Shown here piece after piece: positions 6,898 to 16,319 of a stretch of DNA of 64,000 bases (its first letter is position 1; the number at the start of each line of letters is the position of its first letter). The notes below the pieces were generated by a model, which worked only from the letters and a program-made list of their open reading frames with translations, was not told the origin of the DNA and did not search any database. Source of the stretch: Guptibacillus spartinae (GTDB lineage Bacteria > Bacillota > Bacilli > Bacillales > Guptibacillaceae); contig NZ_JAQQWU010000003.1 in assembly GCF_028610625.1 (NCBI RefSeq), forward strand, positions 124,001-188,000, written 5' to 3'. A program made the translations under genes and the position numbers.

Positions 6898-8033
6898 GAG
6901 TTCTTCATGTTGTCGTGAATATGAATCGGGGCGGAGCAGAAACTTTGATTATGAATTTATATCGTAATATTGATCGATCAAAGGTTCAATTCGATTTTCT
7001 TACTTGCAAAGAAGGTGTATTCGACTCAGAAATAAAAGCGATGGGTGGAAAAATTCACCGTATTCCTTATGTCAGTGATGTAGGTCATAGGGGATATGTA
7101 AGAGGGCTTAATCAGTTTTTTCATCGTCACTTTTATTACCAGATTGTTCATTCGCACCTGGATAAAATGAGTGGGCTTGTGCTTAGGGCCGCAAGGAAAG
7201 CTAGTATCCCGAATCGGATTGCACATAGTCATAATACGAGTAGTGAAGGAGGGCAAGTAACTAAATTTTATAAGTGGTACGTAGGGCTACTTATCGATAA
7301 AAATGCGAATCATTTATTCGCATGTTCCCTGCTTGCAGCAAGATGGCTATACGGTAGTAAATCTAGAAGTAGCACGATAATAAAAAATGGAATCGAGTTT
7401 GAGAACTTCTCTTTTTCTAAGGAAATTAGGAAAGAAATAAGAAAAGAATTAGATATAAGCAATGAGACATTTGTGCTTGGTCATGTCGGTCGCTTTGCGA
7501 AGCAAAAAAATCATCATTTTCTTATTGAGGTTTTTAGTGATTTTGTGAAAATCAAAAAAGATTCTCTTCTACTATTAGCGGGCGATGGCCCATTACGATC
7601 TGAAATAGAAAGAAAGGTGAAAAAGTTACGTATCGAAAAGAATGTTAAGTTTCTTGGTATTCGTAGTGATGTTAACCATGTTTCGCAAGCTTTCGACGTA
7701 TTTGTATTTCCATCTTTTCATGAAGGCTTACCCGTTACATTAATTGAAGCACAAGCTGCTGGCCTGACCTGTTTCATTTCAGATAATATAACCACTGAAA
7801 TTGATTTAGGAATGAAGTTGATTCATCAACTTTCGCTTGACGACAAAACTAGTTGGGTCGATCATTTATTGACCTTTTCGGAGAAGTCGACTTCTCGATA
7901 TCAATCGCCACTTGTCTTTACATTGAAAGGTTATAACATCCTTCAATCAGCCAGACAGCTGGAAGAGAATTACTTAAGAATGGGGGGAGAAATGAATGAA
8001 GAAATTAACCATCTTCACCCCAACGTACAATAG
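6882..8033 (+). CDS. epsF: Glycosyltransferase family 4 (EpsF-like)
   Basis: A GT-B enzyme of about 383 residues. The start LHVVVNMNRGGAETLIMNLYR is the hallmark of EpsF-type transferases, and FHEGLPVTLIEAQAAGL is the C-terminal donor-site motif. TTG 6882 is chosen because GGAGGT lies 6-11 bases upstream; an in-frame ATG at 6855 lies inside epsD. A second EpsF-like gene sits at 12976, so the locus has two close paralogues, probably adding different sugars. The end overlaps the next gene by 38 bases. Confidence 0.85.
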   Translation: MGTPVRVLHVVVNMNRGGAETLIMNLYRNIDRSKVQFDFLTCKEGVFDSEIKAMGGKIHRIPYVSDVGHRGYVRGLNQFFHRHFYYQIVHSHLDKMSGLVLRAARKASIPNRIAHSHNTSSEGGQVTKFYKWYVGLLIDKNANHLFACSLLAARWLYGSKSRSSTIIKNGIEFENFSFSKEIRKEIRKELDISNETFVLGHVGRFAKQKNHHFLIEVFSDFVKIKKDSLLLLAGDGPLRSEIERKVKKLRIEKNVKFLGIRSDVNHVSQAFDVFVFPSFHEGLPVTLIEAQAAGLTCFISDNITTEIDLGMKLIHQLSLDDKTSWVDHLLTFSEKSTSRYQSPLVFTLKGYNILQSARQLEENYLRMGGEMNEEINHLHPNVQ

Positions 8034-8892
8034 AGCTTATTGTCTTTCTAATTGCTATGAGAGTTTAAAAAGACAAACAAACATGGGTTTTATCTGGTTG
8101 ATTATCGATGATGGTTCAACTGATGAAACTGAGGAATTAGTTTTTAAATGGATGGAAGAACGTGCAATAGAAATCCTTTATATTAAGCAGGAAAATCAGG
8201 GGATGCATGGCGCACATAACACCGCTTATGAAATCATTGAGACAGAACTAAATGTTTGTATTGATTCAGATGATTTTATGCCTGATGATGCGGTTGAGAA
8301 AATCTTAACCTTTTGGGATAAATATGGCAGTAATGAAGTTAGCGGGATAATAGGCCTTGATGCCTACACGGATGGAAGTATCATAGGAACAAGATTACCT
8401 AAAGGTTTAAAAAAATCAACGCTTTTCCAACTTTATCAAGAACATAAAGTGACAGGCGATAAAAAAGTCGTTTATCGAACAGAATTAACTCGAGATTTTC
8501 CCTATCCACTTTATAAAGGTGAAAAATATGTCGGTTTAGCGTATAAATATTATAAGCTCGATCAGTATTTTGAGATGATTTTATTAGATGAGGTACTCTG
8601 TTATGTAGAATATCTGGAAGATGGTTCCTCTCATAATATGTTTAATCAATATAGACGAAACCCAAGAGGATTTGCCTTTTACCGAAAAGAACTAATGAAG
8701 CTACCTTTTGCCAATTCTTTATTTAAATTCAGACAGGCAGTTCATTATGTTTCAAGTAGTATGATGGAAAAGAATCCGAATTATTTACGAGAAGCACCAT
8801 CCAGAGTTATGACGCTAAGCGCTACACCTTTTGGAATTGCTTTGTATTTCTATATCATGTTTAAAACTAGACATGTAAAGACGACTACGTAA
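7996..8892 (+). CDS. Glycosyltransferase family 2
   Basis: A GT-A enzyme of 298 residues. It begins LTIFTPTYNRAYCLSNCYES, shows the acidic donor motifs IDDGSTDETEE and CIDSDDFMPDDAVE (the second being the metal-binding DxD), and has the acceptor-side segment with YVEYLEDGSS. It is soluble and acts on the cytoplasmic side. The position matches the GT2 slot beside epsG, but the sequence is not close enough to a specific eps gene for me to name it. The ATG follows GGGGGGAGA. Confidence 0.85.
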   Translation: MKKLTIFTPTYNRAYCLSNCYESLKRQTNMGFIWLIIDDGSTDETEELVFKWMEERAIEILYIKQENQGMHGAHNTAYEIIETELNVCIDSDDFMPDDAVEKILTFWDKYGSNEVSGIIGLDAYTDGSIIGTRLPKGLKKSTLFQLYQEHKVTGDKKVVYRTELTRDFPYPLYKGEKYVGLAYKYYKLDQYFEMILLDEVLCYVEYLEDGSSHNMFNQYRRNPRGFAFYRKELMKLPFANSLFKFRQAVHYVSSSMMEKNPNYLREAPSRVMTLSATPFGIALYFYIMFKTRHVKTTT

Positions 8893-8921
8893 TCAATTAT
8901 TGATTTGAAAGGAATATCCTT

Positions 8922-9995
8922 ATGACGATTCTATGGATGACACTTGCCATAGTTTTTCTTTTTGGTTATTTTGCAAGATATGCTTCTGCTACCGTTATTA
9001 CACATGGATATTCGCATGTTATTCGTCCAAGTAAGTTGTTCATACTTGGATCTATGCTAACTCTAGTTACGGTCGCCGGCTTAAGGTCCAACATTGGCGA
9101 CACCTTCAATTACGTTAATATTTATGAAGAAAATACGTTTACCTGGGAGTATGTCCTAAACCATAAAGATATTGGCTTCGGGATTCTCCAAATGATCCTA
9201 AAAGCAATATCCAAAGACCCACAAATTATGATTTTCACAACAGCACTATTCACAAATGCTCTTATTGTCATTATTCTTGCTATCTATTCAAAAAGGATTG
9301 AACTCAGTCTATATGTTTATATTACCGGCGGACTTTTTCTAGTATCGATGAATGGAATTCGTCAGGCGCTCGCAGGAGCTATTGCTTTTACAGCTACGAA
9401 ATATTTAATAGAAGGAAACTTTATTAAATATTCGTTGATTGTCGTGTTAGCATCCTTTATTCATCAGAGTGCACTCATTTTACTTCCCATTTATTTTGTT
9501 GTTCGATTTAAGCCATGGTCGAAGGCGACGATCGCGTTATTAATCCTTTCAATTATTATTGTTATGGGGTTTGGAAAGTTTTCTTCTATTCTTTTTTCAG
9601 CCATTGAAGATACTCAGTACGGAGGGTACGAAGATTTTGATGAAGGGGGGGCAAGTAGTCTAAGAGTTATTGTCATGGCAGCACCTTTAATTATTGCCTA
9701 TCTTGGAAGAGAAAAGCTTAAGAGATTGTTTCCAAAAAGTGATGCCATCGTGAATATGACTCTGCTGAGCGTCGTGTTTATGATTGTCTCAACCCAAAGT
9801 TGGATATTTGCTAGATTCACCATTTATTTTGGACTCTATCAACTCATTCTGATTTCCTGGATTGTCGACCTCTTTAAGCAACGTGATCAGAAGGTCATTT
9901 ATTATGGAATCCTTGTTTGCTATCTTGCTTATTATTATTACGAAAATGTAATCAGCTTAAATATTATTTATAAGAGCAATTTCTTAACTTGGTGA
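8922..9995 (+). CDS. epsG: EpsG-family polytopic membrane protein, probable EPS polymerase
   Basis: A 357-residue protein with about ten hydrophobic segments. The motif GLRSNIGDTFNYVNIYEE in the first loop and SMNGIRQALAGAIAF in the middle are typical of EpsG, the Wzy-like polymerase candidate of Bacillus eps operons. It most likely joins flipped repeat units on the outer face of the membrane. Position between the GT2 and epsL groups agrees with this. Confidence 0.85.
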   Translation: MTILWMTLAIVFLFGYFARYASATVITHGYSHVIRPSKLFILGSMLTLVTVAGLRSNIGDTFNYVNIYEENTFTWEYVLNHKDIGFGILQMILKAISKDPQIMIFTTALFTNALIVIILAIYSKRIELSLYVYITGGLFLVSMNGIRQALAGAIAFTATKYLIEGNFIKYSLIVVLASFIHQSALILLPIYFVVRFKPWSKATIALLILSIIIVMGFGKFSSILFSAIEDTQYGGYEDFDEGGASSLRVIVMAAPLIIAYLGREKLKRLFPKSDAIVNMTLLSVVFMIVSTQSWIFARFTIYFGLYQLILISWIVDLFKQRDQKVIYYGILVCYLAYYYYENVISLNIIYKSNFLTW

Positions 9996-10024
9996 TAATA
10001 AATCATAATGAAGGAGAGAGTTAT

Positions 10025-10189
10025 GTGGGAGCACCACTGAGTATTACACAGGAAAAGCTTCAAGAAGTCTTATTGCTAGCAAGAGATAAAGGGAATCTAG
10101 ACGGAGATTTATCTGCTTCACTTCTAGTAGAGGAGATTAAAGACAATCTTTTATCTTCTAGTATGGTCAACTTGAAAGAAACACCTTAG
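10025..10189 (+). CDS. Small hypothetical protein in the eps operon, 54 aa
   Basis: The start is set at GTG 10025 by AAGGAG at 10011-10016 (8-base spacing). A longer reading from 9989 overlaps epsG and has no ribosome site. The product is acidic and predicted helical (LSITQEKLQEVLLLARDKGN), without signal, membrane segment or recognisable domain. It is tightly packed between epsG and epsL, so it is probably translated. No function can be assigned. Confidence 0.5.
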   Translation: MGAPLSITQEKLQEVLLLARDKGNLDGDLSASLLVEEIKDNLLSSSMVNLKETP

Positions 10190-10198
10190 GTTAGCGAG

Positions 10199-10798
10199 AT
10201 GAAGCGATTAATAGATGTAGCAGTCTCAACAACTTTACTCGTTGTACTATCGCCGATCATAGGCGTTTTAAGCCTAAAGGTTAAGAAAGATATGGGAACA
10301 CCAGTCATCTTTAAGCAACAAAGACCCGGACTAGATGAGGAACCATTTCTTTTATGTAAGTTCCGAACGATGGAGAATTTAACCGGTGAGAATGGCCATT
10401 TACTTTCTGATGAGCATCGCGTGACTAAGGTTGGAAAGTTTCTCAGAAAATATAGCCTTGATGAACTACCTCAGCTTCTCAATGTGTTAAAAGGTGAAAT
10501 GAGTCTAGTAGGACCGCGACCTTTGTTAATGGAGTACTTACCCCTCTATTCAGAAGAACAAAAGATTCGCCATCAGGTGAGGCCAGGCATGACAGGGTGG
10601 GCACAGGTGAACGGAAGAAATGCAATCACGTGGGAAGAAAAGTTTAAGCTAGACAGCTGGTATGTGCAAAACCAATCCATGCTACTAGATTTAAAAATTT
10701 TATTACTTACGATTATTAAGGTCGTAAAAAAAGAAGGCATTAACCAGCAAGAAGAAGTACCTATGGAAAAATTCAAAGGATCGAAAGAAGTGATTTGA
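10199..10798 (+). CDS. epsL: Initiating phosphoglycosyltransferase (bacterial sugar transferase, EpsL-like)
   Basis: A small-type PglC-like enzyme of 199 residues that moves a sugar-1-phosphate from a UDP-sugar to undecaprenyl phosphate and starts the repeat unit. An N-terminal re-entrant membrane helix (DVAVSTTLLVVLSPIIGVLSL) is followed by VIFKQQRPGLDEEPF, the CKFRTM motif, KYSLDELPQLLNVLKGEMSL with the catalytic Asp-Glu pair, and VGPRPLL. It is one base from epsM. Its substrate is likely the sugar nucleotide made by EpsC-EpsN-EpsM. Confidence 0.92.
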   Translation: MKRLIDVAVSTTLLVVLSPIIGVLSLKVKKDMGTPVIFKQQRPGLDEEPFLLCKFRTMENLTGENGHLLSDEHRVTKVGKFLRKYSLDELPQLLNVLKGEMSLVGPRPLLMEYLPLYSEEQKIRHQVRPGMTGWAQVNGRNAITWEEKFKLDSWYVQNQSMLLDLKILLLTIIKVVKKEGINQQEEVPMEKFKGSKEVI

Positions 10799-10799
10799 A

Positions 10800-11438
10800 A
10801 TGGACGTTATCGTAATTGGTAATGGCGGTCATAGCAAAGTTATTCAAGACATGATCCGATCTCTTCATTATAAAATCATTGCGATTCTTGATAGCAAGTA
10901 CATTGAACATAAAATAGAATGTGAAGTTAATTATGCTCCTATTGAGTCGATTGATGAATACTTAACACCTGAGGTAAGAGTTGTAATTGCCATAGGCAAT
11001 AATGCTGCAAGAAAAAAGGTTTCCAATCAATTATCTCTTCATTCAGAACAGTACTTAACTGTAAAGCATCCATCTTCTGTTGTAAGTTCAACCGCATTTA
11101 TTGGAGCTGGGACGGTAGTCATGCCAAACGCGGTCATCAATGCAAACTCAATAATTGGTGATCAATGCATTATCAACACGGGAGCCATTATTGAACATGA
11201 AAATAAGGTTAATAATTACAGCCACGTGTCACCTAACGCAACGCTAACCGGGAACGTGATAACTGGTGAAGGCGTACATATAGGAGCATCAGTTACCGTC
11301 ATACCTGGTATATCAATAGGAAACTGGTCTGTTATAGGAGCGGGAGCAACAGTGATTGAAGATATTCCAGCCTTTTCAACGGCTGTTGGATGTCCTGCAA
11401 AAATCATAAGAAAAGGTGGTGATGTGATTGCACAATAA
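10800..11438 (+). CDS. epsM: Sugar acetyltransferase, NeuD/PglD family (EpsM-like)
   Basis: This 212-residue protein has an N-terminal Rossmann-like half (VIVIGNGGHSKVIQDMI) and a C-terminal left-handed beta-helix of hexapeptide repeats (GAGTVVMPNAVINANSIIG, then GEGVHIGASVTVIPG). The active-site His lies in EHENKVNNYSHVSPNATLTG. It would acetylate the amino group introduced by EpsN. It overlaps epsN by 11 bases, so the two are translated together. Confidence 0.9.
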   Translation: MDVIVIGNGGHSKVIQDMIRSLHYKIIAILDSKYIEHKIECEVNYAPIESIDEYLTPEVRVVIAIGNNAARKKVSNQLSLHSEQYLTVKHPSSVVSSTAFIGAGTVVMPNAVINANSIIGDQCIINTGAIIEHENKVNNYSHVSPNATLTGNVITGEGVHIGASVTVIPGISIGNWSVIGAGATVIEDIPAFSTAVGCPAKIIRKGGDVIAQ

Positions 11439-12591
11439 AATCTATCTTTCCCCGCCTCACATGTCAGGAAATGAACAGAAATATATTCAGCAAGCATTCG
11501 ATTCCAATTGGATCGCCCCATTAGGAGCTAATGTCGACGCTTTTGAAAAGGAAATAGCCACTTACGTAGGAGCCAGTGATGCCATCGCAGTCAGTTCAGG
11601 AACTGCAGCAATTCACCTGGCTCTTTCTTTATTAGGGGTGAGCAGCGGGGATCAAGTTTTCTGTTCAACGTTAACGTTTGTCGCTAGTGCTAACCCAATT
11701 CTCTATCTAGGAGCAGAGCCTGTTTTTATTGATTCAGAACCTGATACATGGAATATGTCTCCCAAGGCACTTGAACGAGCTTTTGTAGATGCTGCTAGAG
11801 AACAGAGACTTCCAAAAGCAGTCATAGTCGTTCATTTATATGGTCAAAGTGCCAAAATGGATGAAATTCTTAACTTGTGTAATCGGTACGAAGTACCGGT
11901 CATTGAAGACGCTGCTGAATCACTTGGCTCCACTTATAAAGGAAAAGCGAGTGGTACTCTAGGTAAATTCGGGGTTTATTCCTTCAACGGGAACAAAATC
12001 ATTACGACATCAGGTGGAGGGATGCTTGTTTCAAATGATCGACATGCCATTCAACAAGCGCGTTTCCTTGCTACTCAAGCACGTGATCAAGCTCACCACT
12101 ATCAGCATAGTCAACTGGGTTATAACTACAGAATGAGTAATATACTTGCTGGGATTGGTAGAGCGCAACTGGAAGTCTTAAATGAACGTATCGCTTCAAG
12201 GCGTAAGGTGTTTAATACTTATCTTCAGGAATTAGGTGATTTATTAACCGTTAACTTTATGCCTGAGATGTTAAATACAATGTCTAATCGATGGTTAACT
12301 GCACTAACGATTAATGAAAATGCTTTTTCCACAACTAGTGAGATTTTAGAAATTATGAGAAACCATAACATTGAAGCAAGACCGGTGTGGAAACCACTTC
12401 ATCTTCAACCTTTATATCGTGGTGCGAAGTATTATCCACACAAGGAGAAGAGTCACGTAGCGGAGAGGCTATTTTGGTCAGGAATTTGTCTTCCTTCTGG
12501 CTCTAACCTGTTGGAAGGTGATCAAATGTATATTATCGATAGTTTTAAGAAAGCTCTTCGTATGAAAGAGCCAGTTAGGGAAATGGTATGA
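11428..12591 (+). CDS. epsN: PLP-dependent sugar aminotransferase, DegT/DnrJ/EryC1 family (EpsN-like)
   Basis: A 387-residue aminotransferase that converts the 4-keto sugar from EpsC to a 4-amino sugar with glutamate. Family motifs are AVSSGTAAIHLALSLL, the VIEDAAESLGSTYKG aspartate that binds the pyridine nitrogen, and SFNGNKIITTSGGGML with the PLP lysine. TTG 11428 follows AAGGTGG by 8 bases. EpsC, EpsN and EpsM together point to a diacetylated bacillosamine-type sugar. Confidence 0.92.
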   Translation: MHNKIYLSPPHMSGNEQKYIQQAFDSNWIAPLGANVDAFEKEIATYVGASDAIAVSSGTAAIHLALSLLGVSSGDQVFCSTLTFVASANPILYLGAEPVFIDSEPDTWNMSPKALERAFVDAAREQRLPKAVIVVHLYGQSAKMDEILNLCNRYEVPVIEDAAESLGSTYKGKASGTLGKFGVYSFNGNKIITTSGGGMLVSNDRHAIQQARFLATQARDQAHHYQHSQLGYNYRMSNILAGIGRAQLEVLNERIASRRKVFNTYLQELGDLLTVNFMPEMLNTMSNRWLTALTINENAFSTTSEILEIMRNHNIEARPVWKPLHLQPLYRGAKYYPHKEKSHVAERLFWSGICLPSGSNLLEGDQMYIIDSFKKALRMKEPVREMV

Positions 12592-12615
12592 GTCAGAAAT
12601 GAAGAGGTATATCAT

Positions 12616-12963
12616 ATGATAGGACAAAATATTCTTAAAATTCGAAAGTCAAAAGGGCTTACGTTATCAGAGCTTGCTGAAAGGGCAAAGGTTTCTAAAT
12701 CATATCTGAGTAACATTGAAAGAAACCTTAAACAAAATCCTTCTATTCAGGTTATTGAGAAACTGGCTTATGTTCTAGATGTAGAGCTGAATGTATTGCT
12801 ACATGAAGATGAAAAGAGACCTAATTTATCAGAGCAAGAATGGGTCGCTTTTGTAGAAGAGTTACGGAAATCTGGTATTCGGAAAGAGCAGTTACGCGAG
12901 TATAAGACAATTTTGGAGTTTATTAAGTGGCAGAATGAAATATGTAAATTAACAAAAAACTAA
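12616..12963 (+). CDS. sinR: SinR-like biofilm master repressor
   Basis: A 115-residue DNA-binding protein. The N-terminal XRE helix-turn-helix (IRKSKGLTLSELAERAKVS, KSYLSNIERNLKQNPSIQ) is very close to B. subtilis SinR. The C-terminal part (LSEQEWVAFVEELRKSGIRK to LEFIKWQNE) matches the SinI/SinR dimerisation helices. Length fits SinR (111 aa) rather than SlrR (152 aa). SinR represses eps and matrix genes by binding GTTCTYT sites, and such sites lie in the EPS promoter and before two RiPP clusters here. It is unusual that the gene lies inside the eps transcription unit, which would make it self-limiting. No sinI is visible in the window. Confidence 0.85.
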   Translation: MIGQNILKIRKSKGLTLSELAERAKVSKSYLSNIERNLKQNPSIQVIEKLAYVLDVELNVLLHEDEKRPNLSEQEWVAFVEELRKSGIRKEQLREYKTILEFIKWQNEICKLTKN

Positions 12964-12975
12964 AGGGGGGAGGGA

Positions 12976-14130
12976 ATGAAGGAGAAGTTAAAAATCTTGC
13001 ATGTTGTAGGTGCGATGAACAGAGCAGGTACCGAAACGATGCTAATGAACATTTATAGAAATATTGATCGGACTAAGGTTCAATTTGATTTTATTTCTTA
13101 TTCAAATTATGAGTCTCATTATGATAAAGAAATCATTTCTCTTGGTGGACGAGTGATTAAGCTTTCAAGAACTTCATCTATAAAAGAACTATATAAAGTA
13201 ATGAAAGTTAATGGTCCTTATCAAGCCATTCATTCACACACACTTTTTCATTGCGGTATTGCTAACGCTGCAGCATTATTAGCAGGTGTGAAGATAAGAG
13301 TATCACATGCGCATACGACAGTAGATGATAGTAATTCGATTATTAGGAAAGTATATATTAAAGTAATGCGTGTCATGATCCGCTCTTTCTCCACCCATTT
13401 CCTAGCTTGTAGTAAAGGAGCTGGGAATTATTTATTTGGGGAAAAATTAATAAATAATAAAAGGTATGCCTATTTCCCCAATCTTATAGACTATGAGCCT
13501 TTTTTAAAAGAACCTCGGTCAAAAGTAGCCTCTTTCAAACTACAAGAAGGGCTAGGCAACAATATTGTGGTTGGTCATGTTGGAAGATTTATTGAGGCAA
13601 AAAATCAACTGTTTCTATTAAAGACATTGAATGAACTTCTTATAAGGAATAATAATGTAAGACTTTTATTGGTAGGAGACGGTGATTTAAAGGTTGAGAT
13701 TCAGAAACAAGCCGAAGAAATGAGTCTTTCAGATAAAATCTGTTTCACAGGGATTAGAGAAGATATTCCAGTAATGATGCACAGCATGGATGCATTTGTT
13801 CTACCATCACACTATGAAGGATTGGGATTAGTACTTCTCGAAGCACAAGCTGCTGGTCTTCCGTGTATTGTTTCTGAAGCTATTCAGCCTGAAGCTGATT
13901 TGAATATTGGGAAAATGACTTCTTTGTCACTAGAGCAGTCGCCAGCAGAATGGGCAGAAGAAATATTAAAAGCAGTAGGTAAACAAAGACTAGATTCAAA
14001 ACAAGTAGAAGAAGGGTTTAAAGAAAATAATTATACGATGCAAGCAGGTATAACTAGACTCTCAACTTTATATAAAGTTGACGAAACAGGAGGAGGGATT
14101 TATGAAGAAAGTCTTAATCGCTTCCTTTGA
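12976..14130 (+). CDS. Glycosyltransferase family 4, second EpsF-like paralogue
   Basis: A 384-residue GT-B protein. ILHVVGAMNRAGTETMLMNIY at the start and SHYEGLGLVLLEAQAAGLPC at the donor site match the EpsF type and the paralogue at 6882. It lies 12 bases after sinR with a strong AAGGGGGGAGG site. This is the first of the accessory glycosyltransferases that extend the locus beyond the B. subtilis gene set. Sugar and acceptor cannot be told from sequence. Confidence 0.85.
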   Translation: MKEKLKILHVVGAMNRAGTETMLMNIYRNIDRTKVQFDFISYSNYESHYDKEIISLGGRVIKLSRTSSIKELYKVMKVNGPYQAIHSHTLFHCGIANAAALLAGVKIRVSHAHTTVDDSNSIIRKVYIKVMRVMIRSFSTHFLACSKGAGNYLFGEKLINNKRYAYFPNLIDYEPFLKEPRSKVASFKLQEGLGNNIVVGHVGRFIEAKNQLFLLKTLNELLIRNNNVRLLLVGDGDLKVEIQKQAEEMSLSDKICFTGIREDIPVMMHSMDAFVLPSHYEGLGLVLLEAQAAGLPCIVSEAIQPEADLNIGKMTSLSLEQSPAEWAEEILKAVGKQRLDSKQVEEGFKENNYTMQAGITRLSTLYKVDETGGGIYEESLNRFL

Positions 14131-15280
14131 TATGGAGGTGGGGGGAGTTGAGAGAAGCTTAATTGGAATGTTAAATCACTTTGATTATGATAGCTATAAA
14201 GTGGATTTAATGCTGTATAGTCACACCGGTGATTTTATAAATCTCATTCCCGAAGGCCCTACCCTTCTAAAAGAAAAGAAAGCATATAAAACTTTTCGAA
14301 TGTCAATCGGCGAAACGATCAGATCAGGTAACCTGCCTGTTGGAATGACACGATTGTATTCAAAGTACAAAGCGAACAAGAATCAGTCACAAGAAAATGG
14401 ATACAAGCAGATGCAATACATGTGGAAGTATTCGCTCCCACTTTTACCTCGGTTGGATCGTGATTATGACGTGGCAATCAGTTATTTATGGCCACATTAT
14501 TTCGTTGCAGAAAAAGTAAAAGCTAAAACGAAAATTGCATGGATTCATACAGATTTTTCTACTGTTGATACGGATGTTAAGTTGGATCTAGATAATTGGA
14601 AAAAATATGACTACATTGTAGCTGTTTCTGAACAGTGTAGGACAGCTTTTACAAAGAAATACCCTACTCTTAAACAAAAAGTGTTGGTGTTAGAGAACAT
14701 TACCTCACCTGCAGTAATTAGAGGATTGGCAGAAGAAAAAGTCGAAAATCCAATGAAACAGGACTCCAGATTCAAAATCGTTACTGTAGCACGCTTTTCA
14801 TATGCTAAGGGAATAGATCAAGCTGTACTTGCAATGAAAAAATTGATAGAAAGAGGTTATACAGATATTGCCTGGTATGTTGTTGGTTACGGTGGGGATG
14901 AAAAAAGCATAAGAGAATTAATCAGAATTCATAGGCTTGAAGATCAGTTTCATTTACTCGGTAAAAAAATAAATCCTTATCCATTTATAAAAGAAGCAGA
15001 CCTCTATGTGCAGCCATCAAGATATGAAGGCAAGGCTGTAACAGTGAGGGAAGCGCAAATTCTTTCAAAACCAGTCCTTATCACAAACTATCCAACGGCA
15101 TCCAGTCAGGTTCGAGATGGAATTGATGGAAGCATTTGTGAACTAACTTCTGAAGGAATTGCTGAAGGAATTGAAAATTTGTATCGAAATCAGATAGTAA
15201 GAAAATCACTTGCTTATCATTGTGAAAGGATTGATTTTAATAACAATCAGGAGCTCCAGAAGCTTTACAAACTAGTTTAG
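14102..15280 (+). CDS. Glycosyltransferase family 4
   Basis: A GT-B enzyme of 392 residues belonging to a subgroup with the start KKVLIASFDMEVGGVERSL. This subgroup is represented three times in the locus (14102, 18994, 20203), each with the shared pattern WIHTDFS / VAVSEQ / YPFIKEADLYVQPSRYEGKA. ATG 14102 is chosen over an in-frame ATG at 14078, because GGAGGAGGG lies just upstream of 14102. It overlaps the previous gene by 29 bases. Confidence 0.85.
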   Translation: MKKVLIASFDMEVGGVERSLIGMLNHFDYDSYKVDLMLYSHTGDFINLIPEGPTLLKEKKAYKTFRMSIGETIRSGNLPVGMTRLYSKYKANKNQSQENGYKQMQYMWKYSLPLLPRLDRDYDVAISYLWPHYFVAEKVKAKTKIAWIHTDFSTVDTDVKLDLDNWKKYDYIVAVSEQCRTAFTKKYPTLKQKVLVLENITSPAVIRGLAEEKVENPMKQDSRFKIVTVARFSYAKGIDQAVLAMKKLIERGYTDIAWYVVGYGGDEKSIRELIRIHRLEDQFHLLGKKINPYPFIKEADLYVQPSRYEGKAVTVREAQILSKPVLITNYPTASSQVRDGIDGSICELTSEGIAEGIENLYRNQIVRKSLAYHCERIDFNNNQELQKLYKLV

Positions 15281-15290
15281 GAGAAACCTT

Positions 15291-16319
15291 ATGTATCCAA
15301 AAGTTAGCGTGGTCGTTCCTATTTACAAAGTAGAGAAATACATTCATCGGTGTGTAGATAGTATTCTAAAACAAACGTACAGGAATTTGGAAATCATCTT
15401 AGTGAATGATGGCTCTCCTGATCGATGTGGGGAAATTGCGGAACGCTACAAAGCAAAAGATCATCGAATTAAGGTTATTCATAAAGAAAATGGTGGATTA
15501 TCAGATGCTAGGAATTATGGTATGAAACACGTCAGTGGAAAGTACACTATTTTTGTGGATAGTGATGATTGGTTGGAAAAGAATATGGTTGACTATATGG
15601 TGACTTATAGTCAGAAGTACGAAGCCGATGTCGTGCAATCGGCTTTTTATTATGCCTATGATGACAAACTCTTGCTTGATAATCGTCAAATTCCTGCAGA
15701 TGAATCTCCGTTAATCATGAATAACAAGCAGTTGATGCAAGAGCTTGTTGTGAACGAAAAAGTGAAGAACTTCGCATGGGGGAAACTCTATAGGACAGAT
15801 TTAATTAGAGATATTAAGTTCCAACAAGATGTTTTATTTGAAGATATTTACTGGGCTTGCCTGGTGATGCAGCGAGTAAACAATTTCTTATTAACGTACA
15901 AACCTCTTTACAACTACTATCAACGTAACGATAGTATCGTTTCAAACTATTCAATACGGAATCTCGATTTGATTAAAGGGCTTCGAGAAAGGCACGTCTT
16001 CATTGAAAAGTACTACAGTGAGCTGATTCATGAGTCGTATAAAGCGATACTAGAAGCGAGTTTAATTCATTACAATTTATTAGTTTTAAAAAGGAAGCTG
16101 GATAGGGAAGGGACATACAAAAATGAAATAAAGGGATATGTCTATAAGAATCGTCATTATCTCAAGGATGCAGTTAAGGGGGATAAACAATTAGCTAGGC
16201 AACTGAATTTATTTCTTCTAAGTCCTTATTTGAATATTACCTATCTTGCCTTTAAAAAAGCATTAAGGAAGCTGAATCTCCTTTCGCAACCGGAGGGATT
16301 AATAAGAATTGAGCAATGA
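15291..16319 (+). CDS. Glycosyltransferase family 2 (EpsJ/EpsH type)
   Basis: A 342-residue GT-A protein with the classic opening VSVVVPIYKVEKYIHRCVDS, NDGSPDRCGEIAERY, and the metal-binding IFVDSDDWLEKNM. The middle segment WGKLYRTDLIRDIKFQQDVLFEDIYW is the GT2 acceptor-side motif with the ED pair. It overlaps the next gene by 4 bases. It belongs to the same transcription unit as its neighbours; sugar specificity is unknown. Confidence 0.85.
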   Translation: MYPKVSVVVPIYKVEKYIHRCVDSILKQTYRNLEIILVNDGSPDRCGEIAERYKAKDHRIKVIHKENGGLSDARNYGMKHVSGKYTIFVDSDDWLEKNMVDYMVTYSQKYEADVVQSAFYYAYDDKLLLDNRQIPADESPLIMNNKQLMQELVVNEKVKNFAWGKLYRTDLIRDIKFQQDVLFEDIYWACLVMQRVNNFLLTYKPLYNYYQRNDSIVSNYSIRNLDLIKGLRERHVFIEKYYSELIHESYKAILEASLIHYNLLVLKRKLDREGTYKNEIKGYVYKNRHYLKDAVKGDKQLARQLNLFLLSPYLNITYLAFKKALRKLNLLSQPEGLIRIEQ

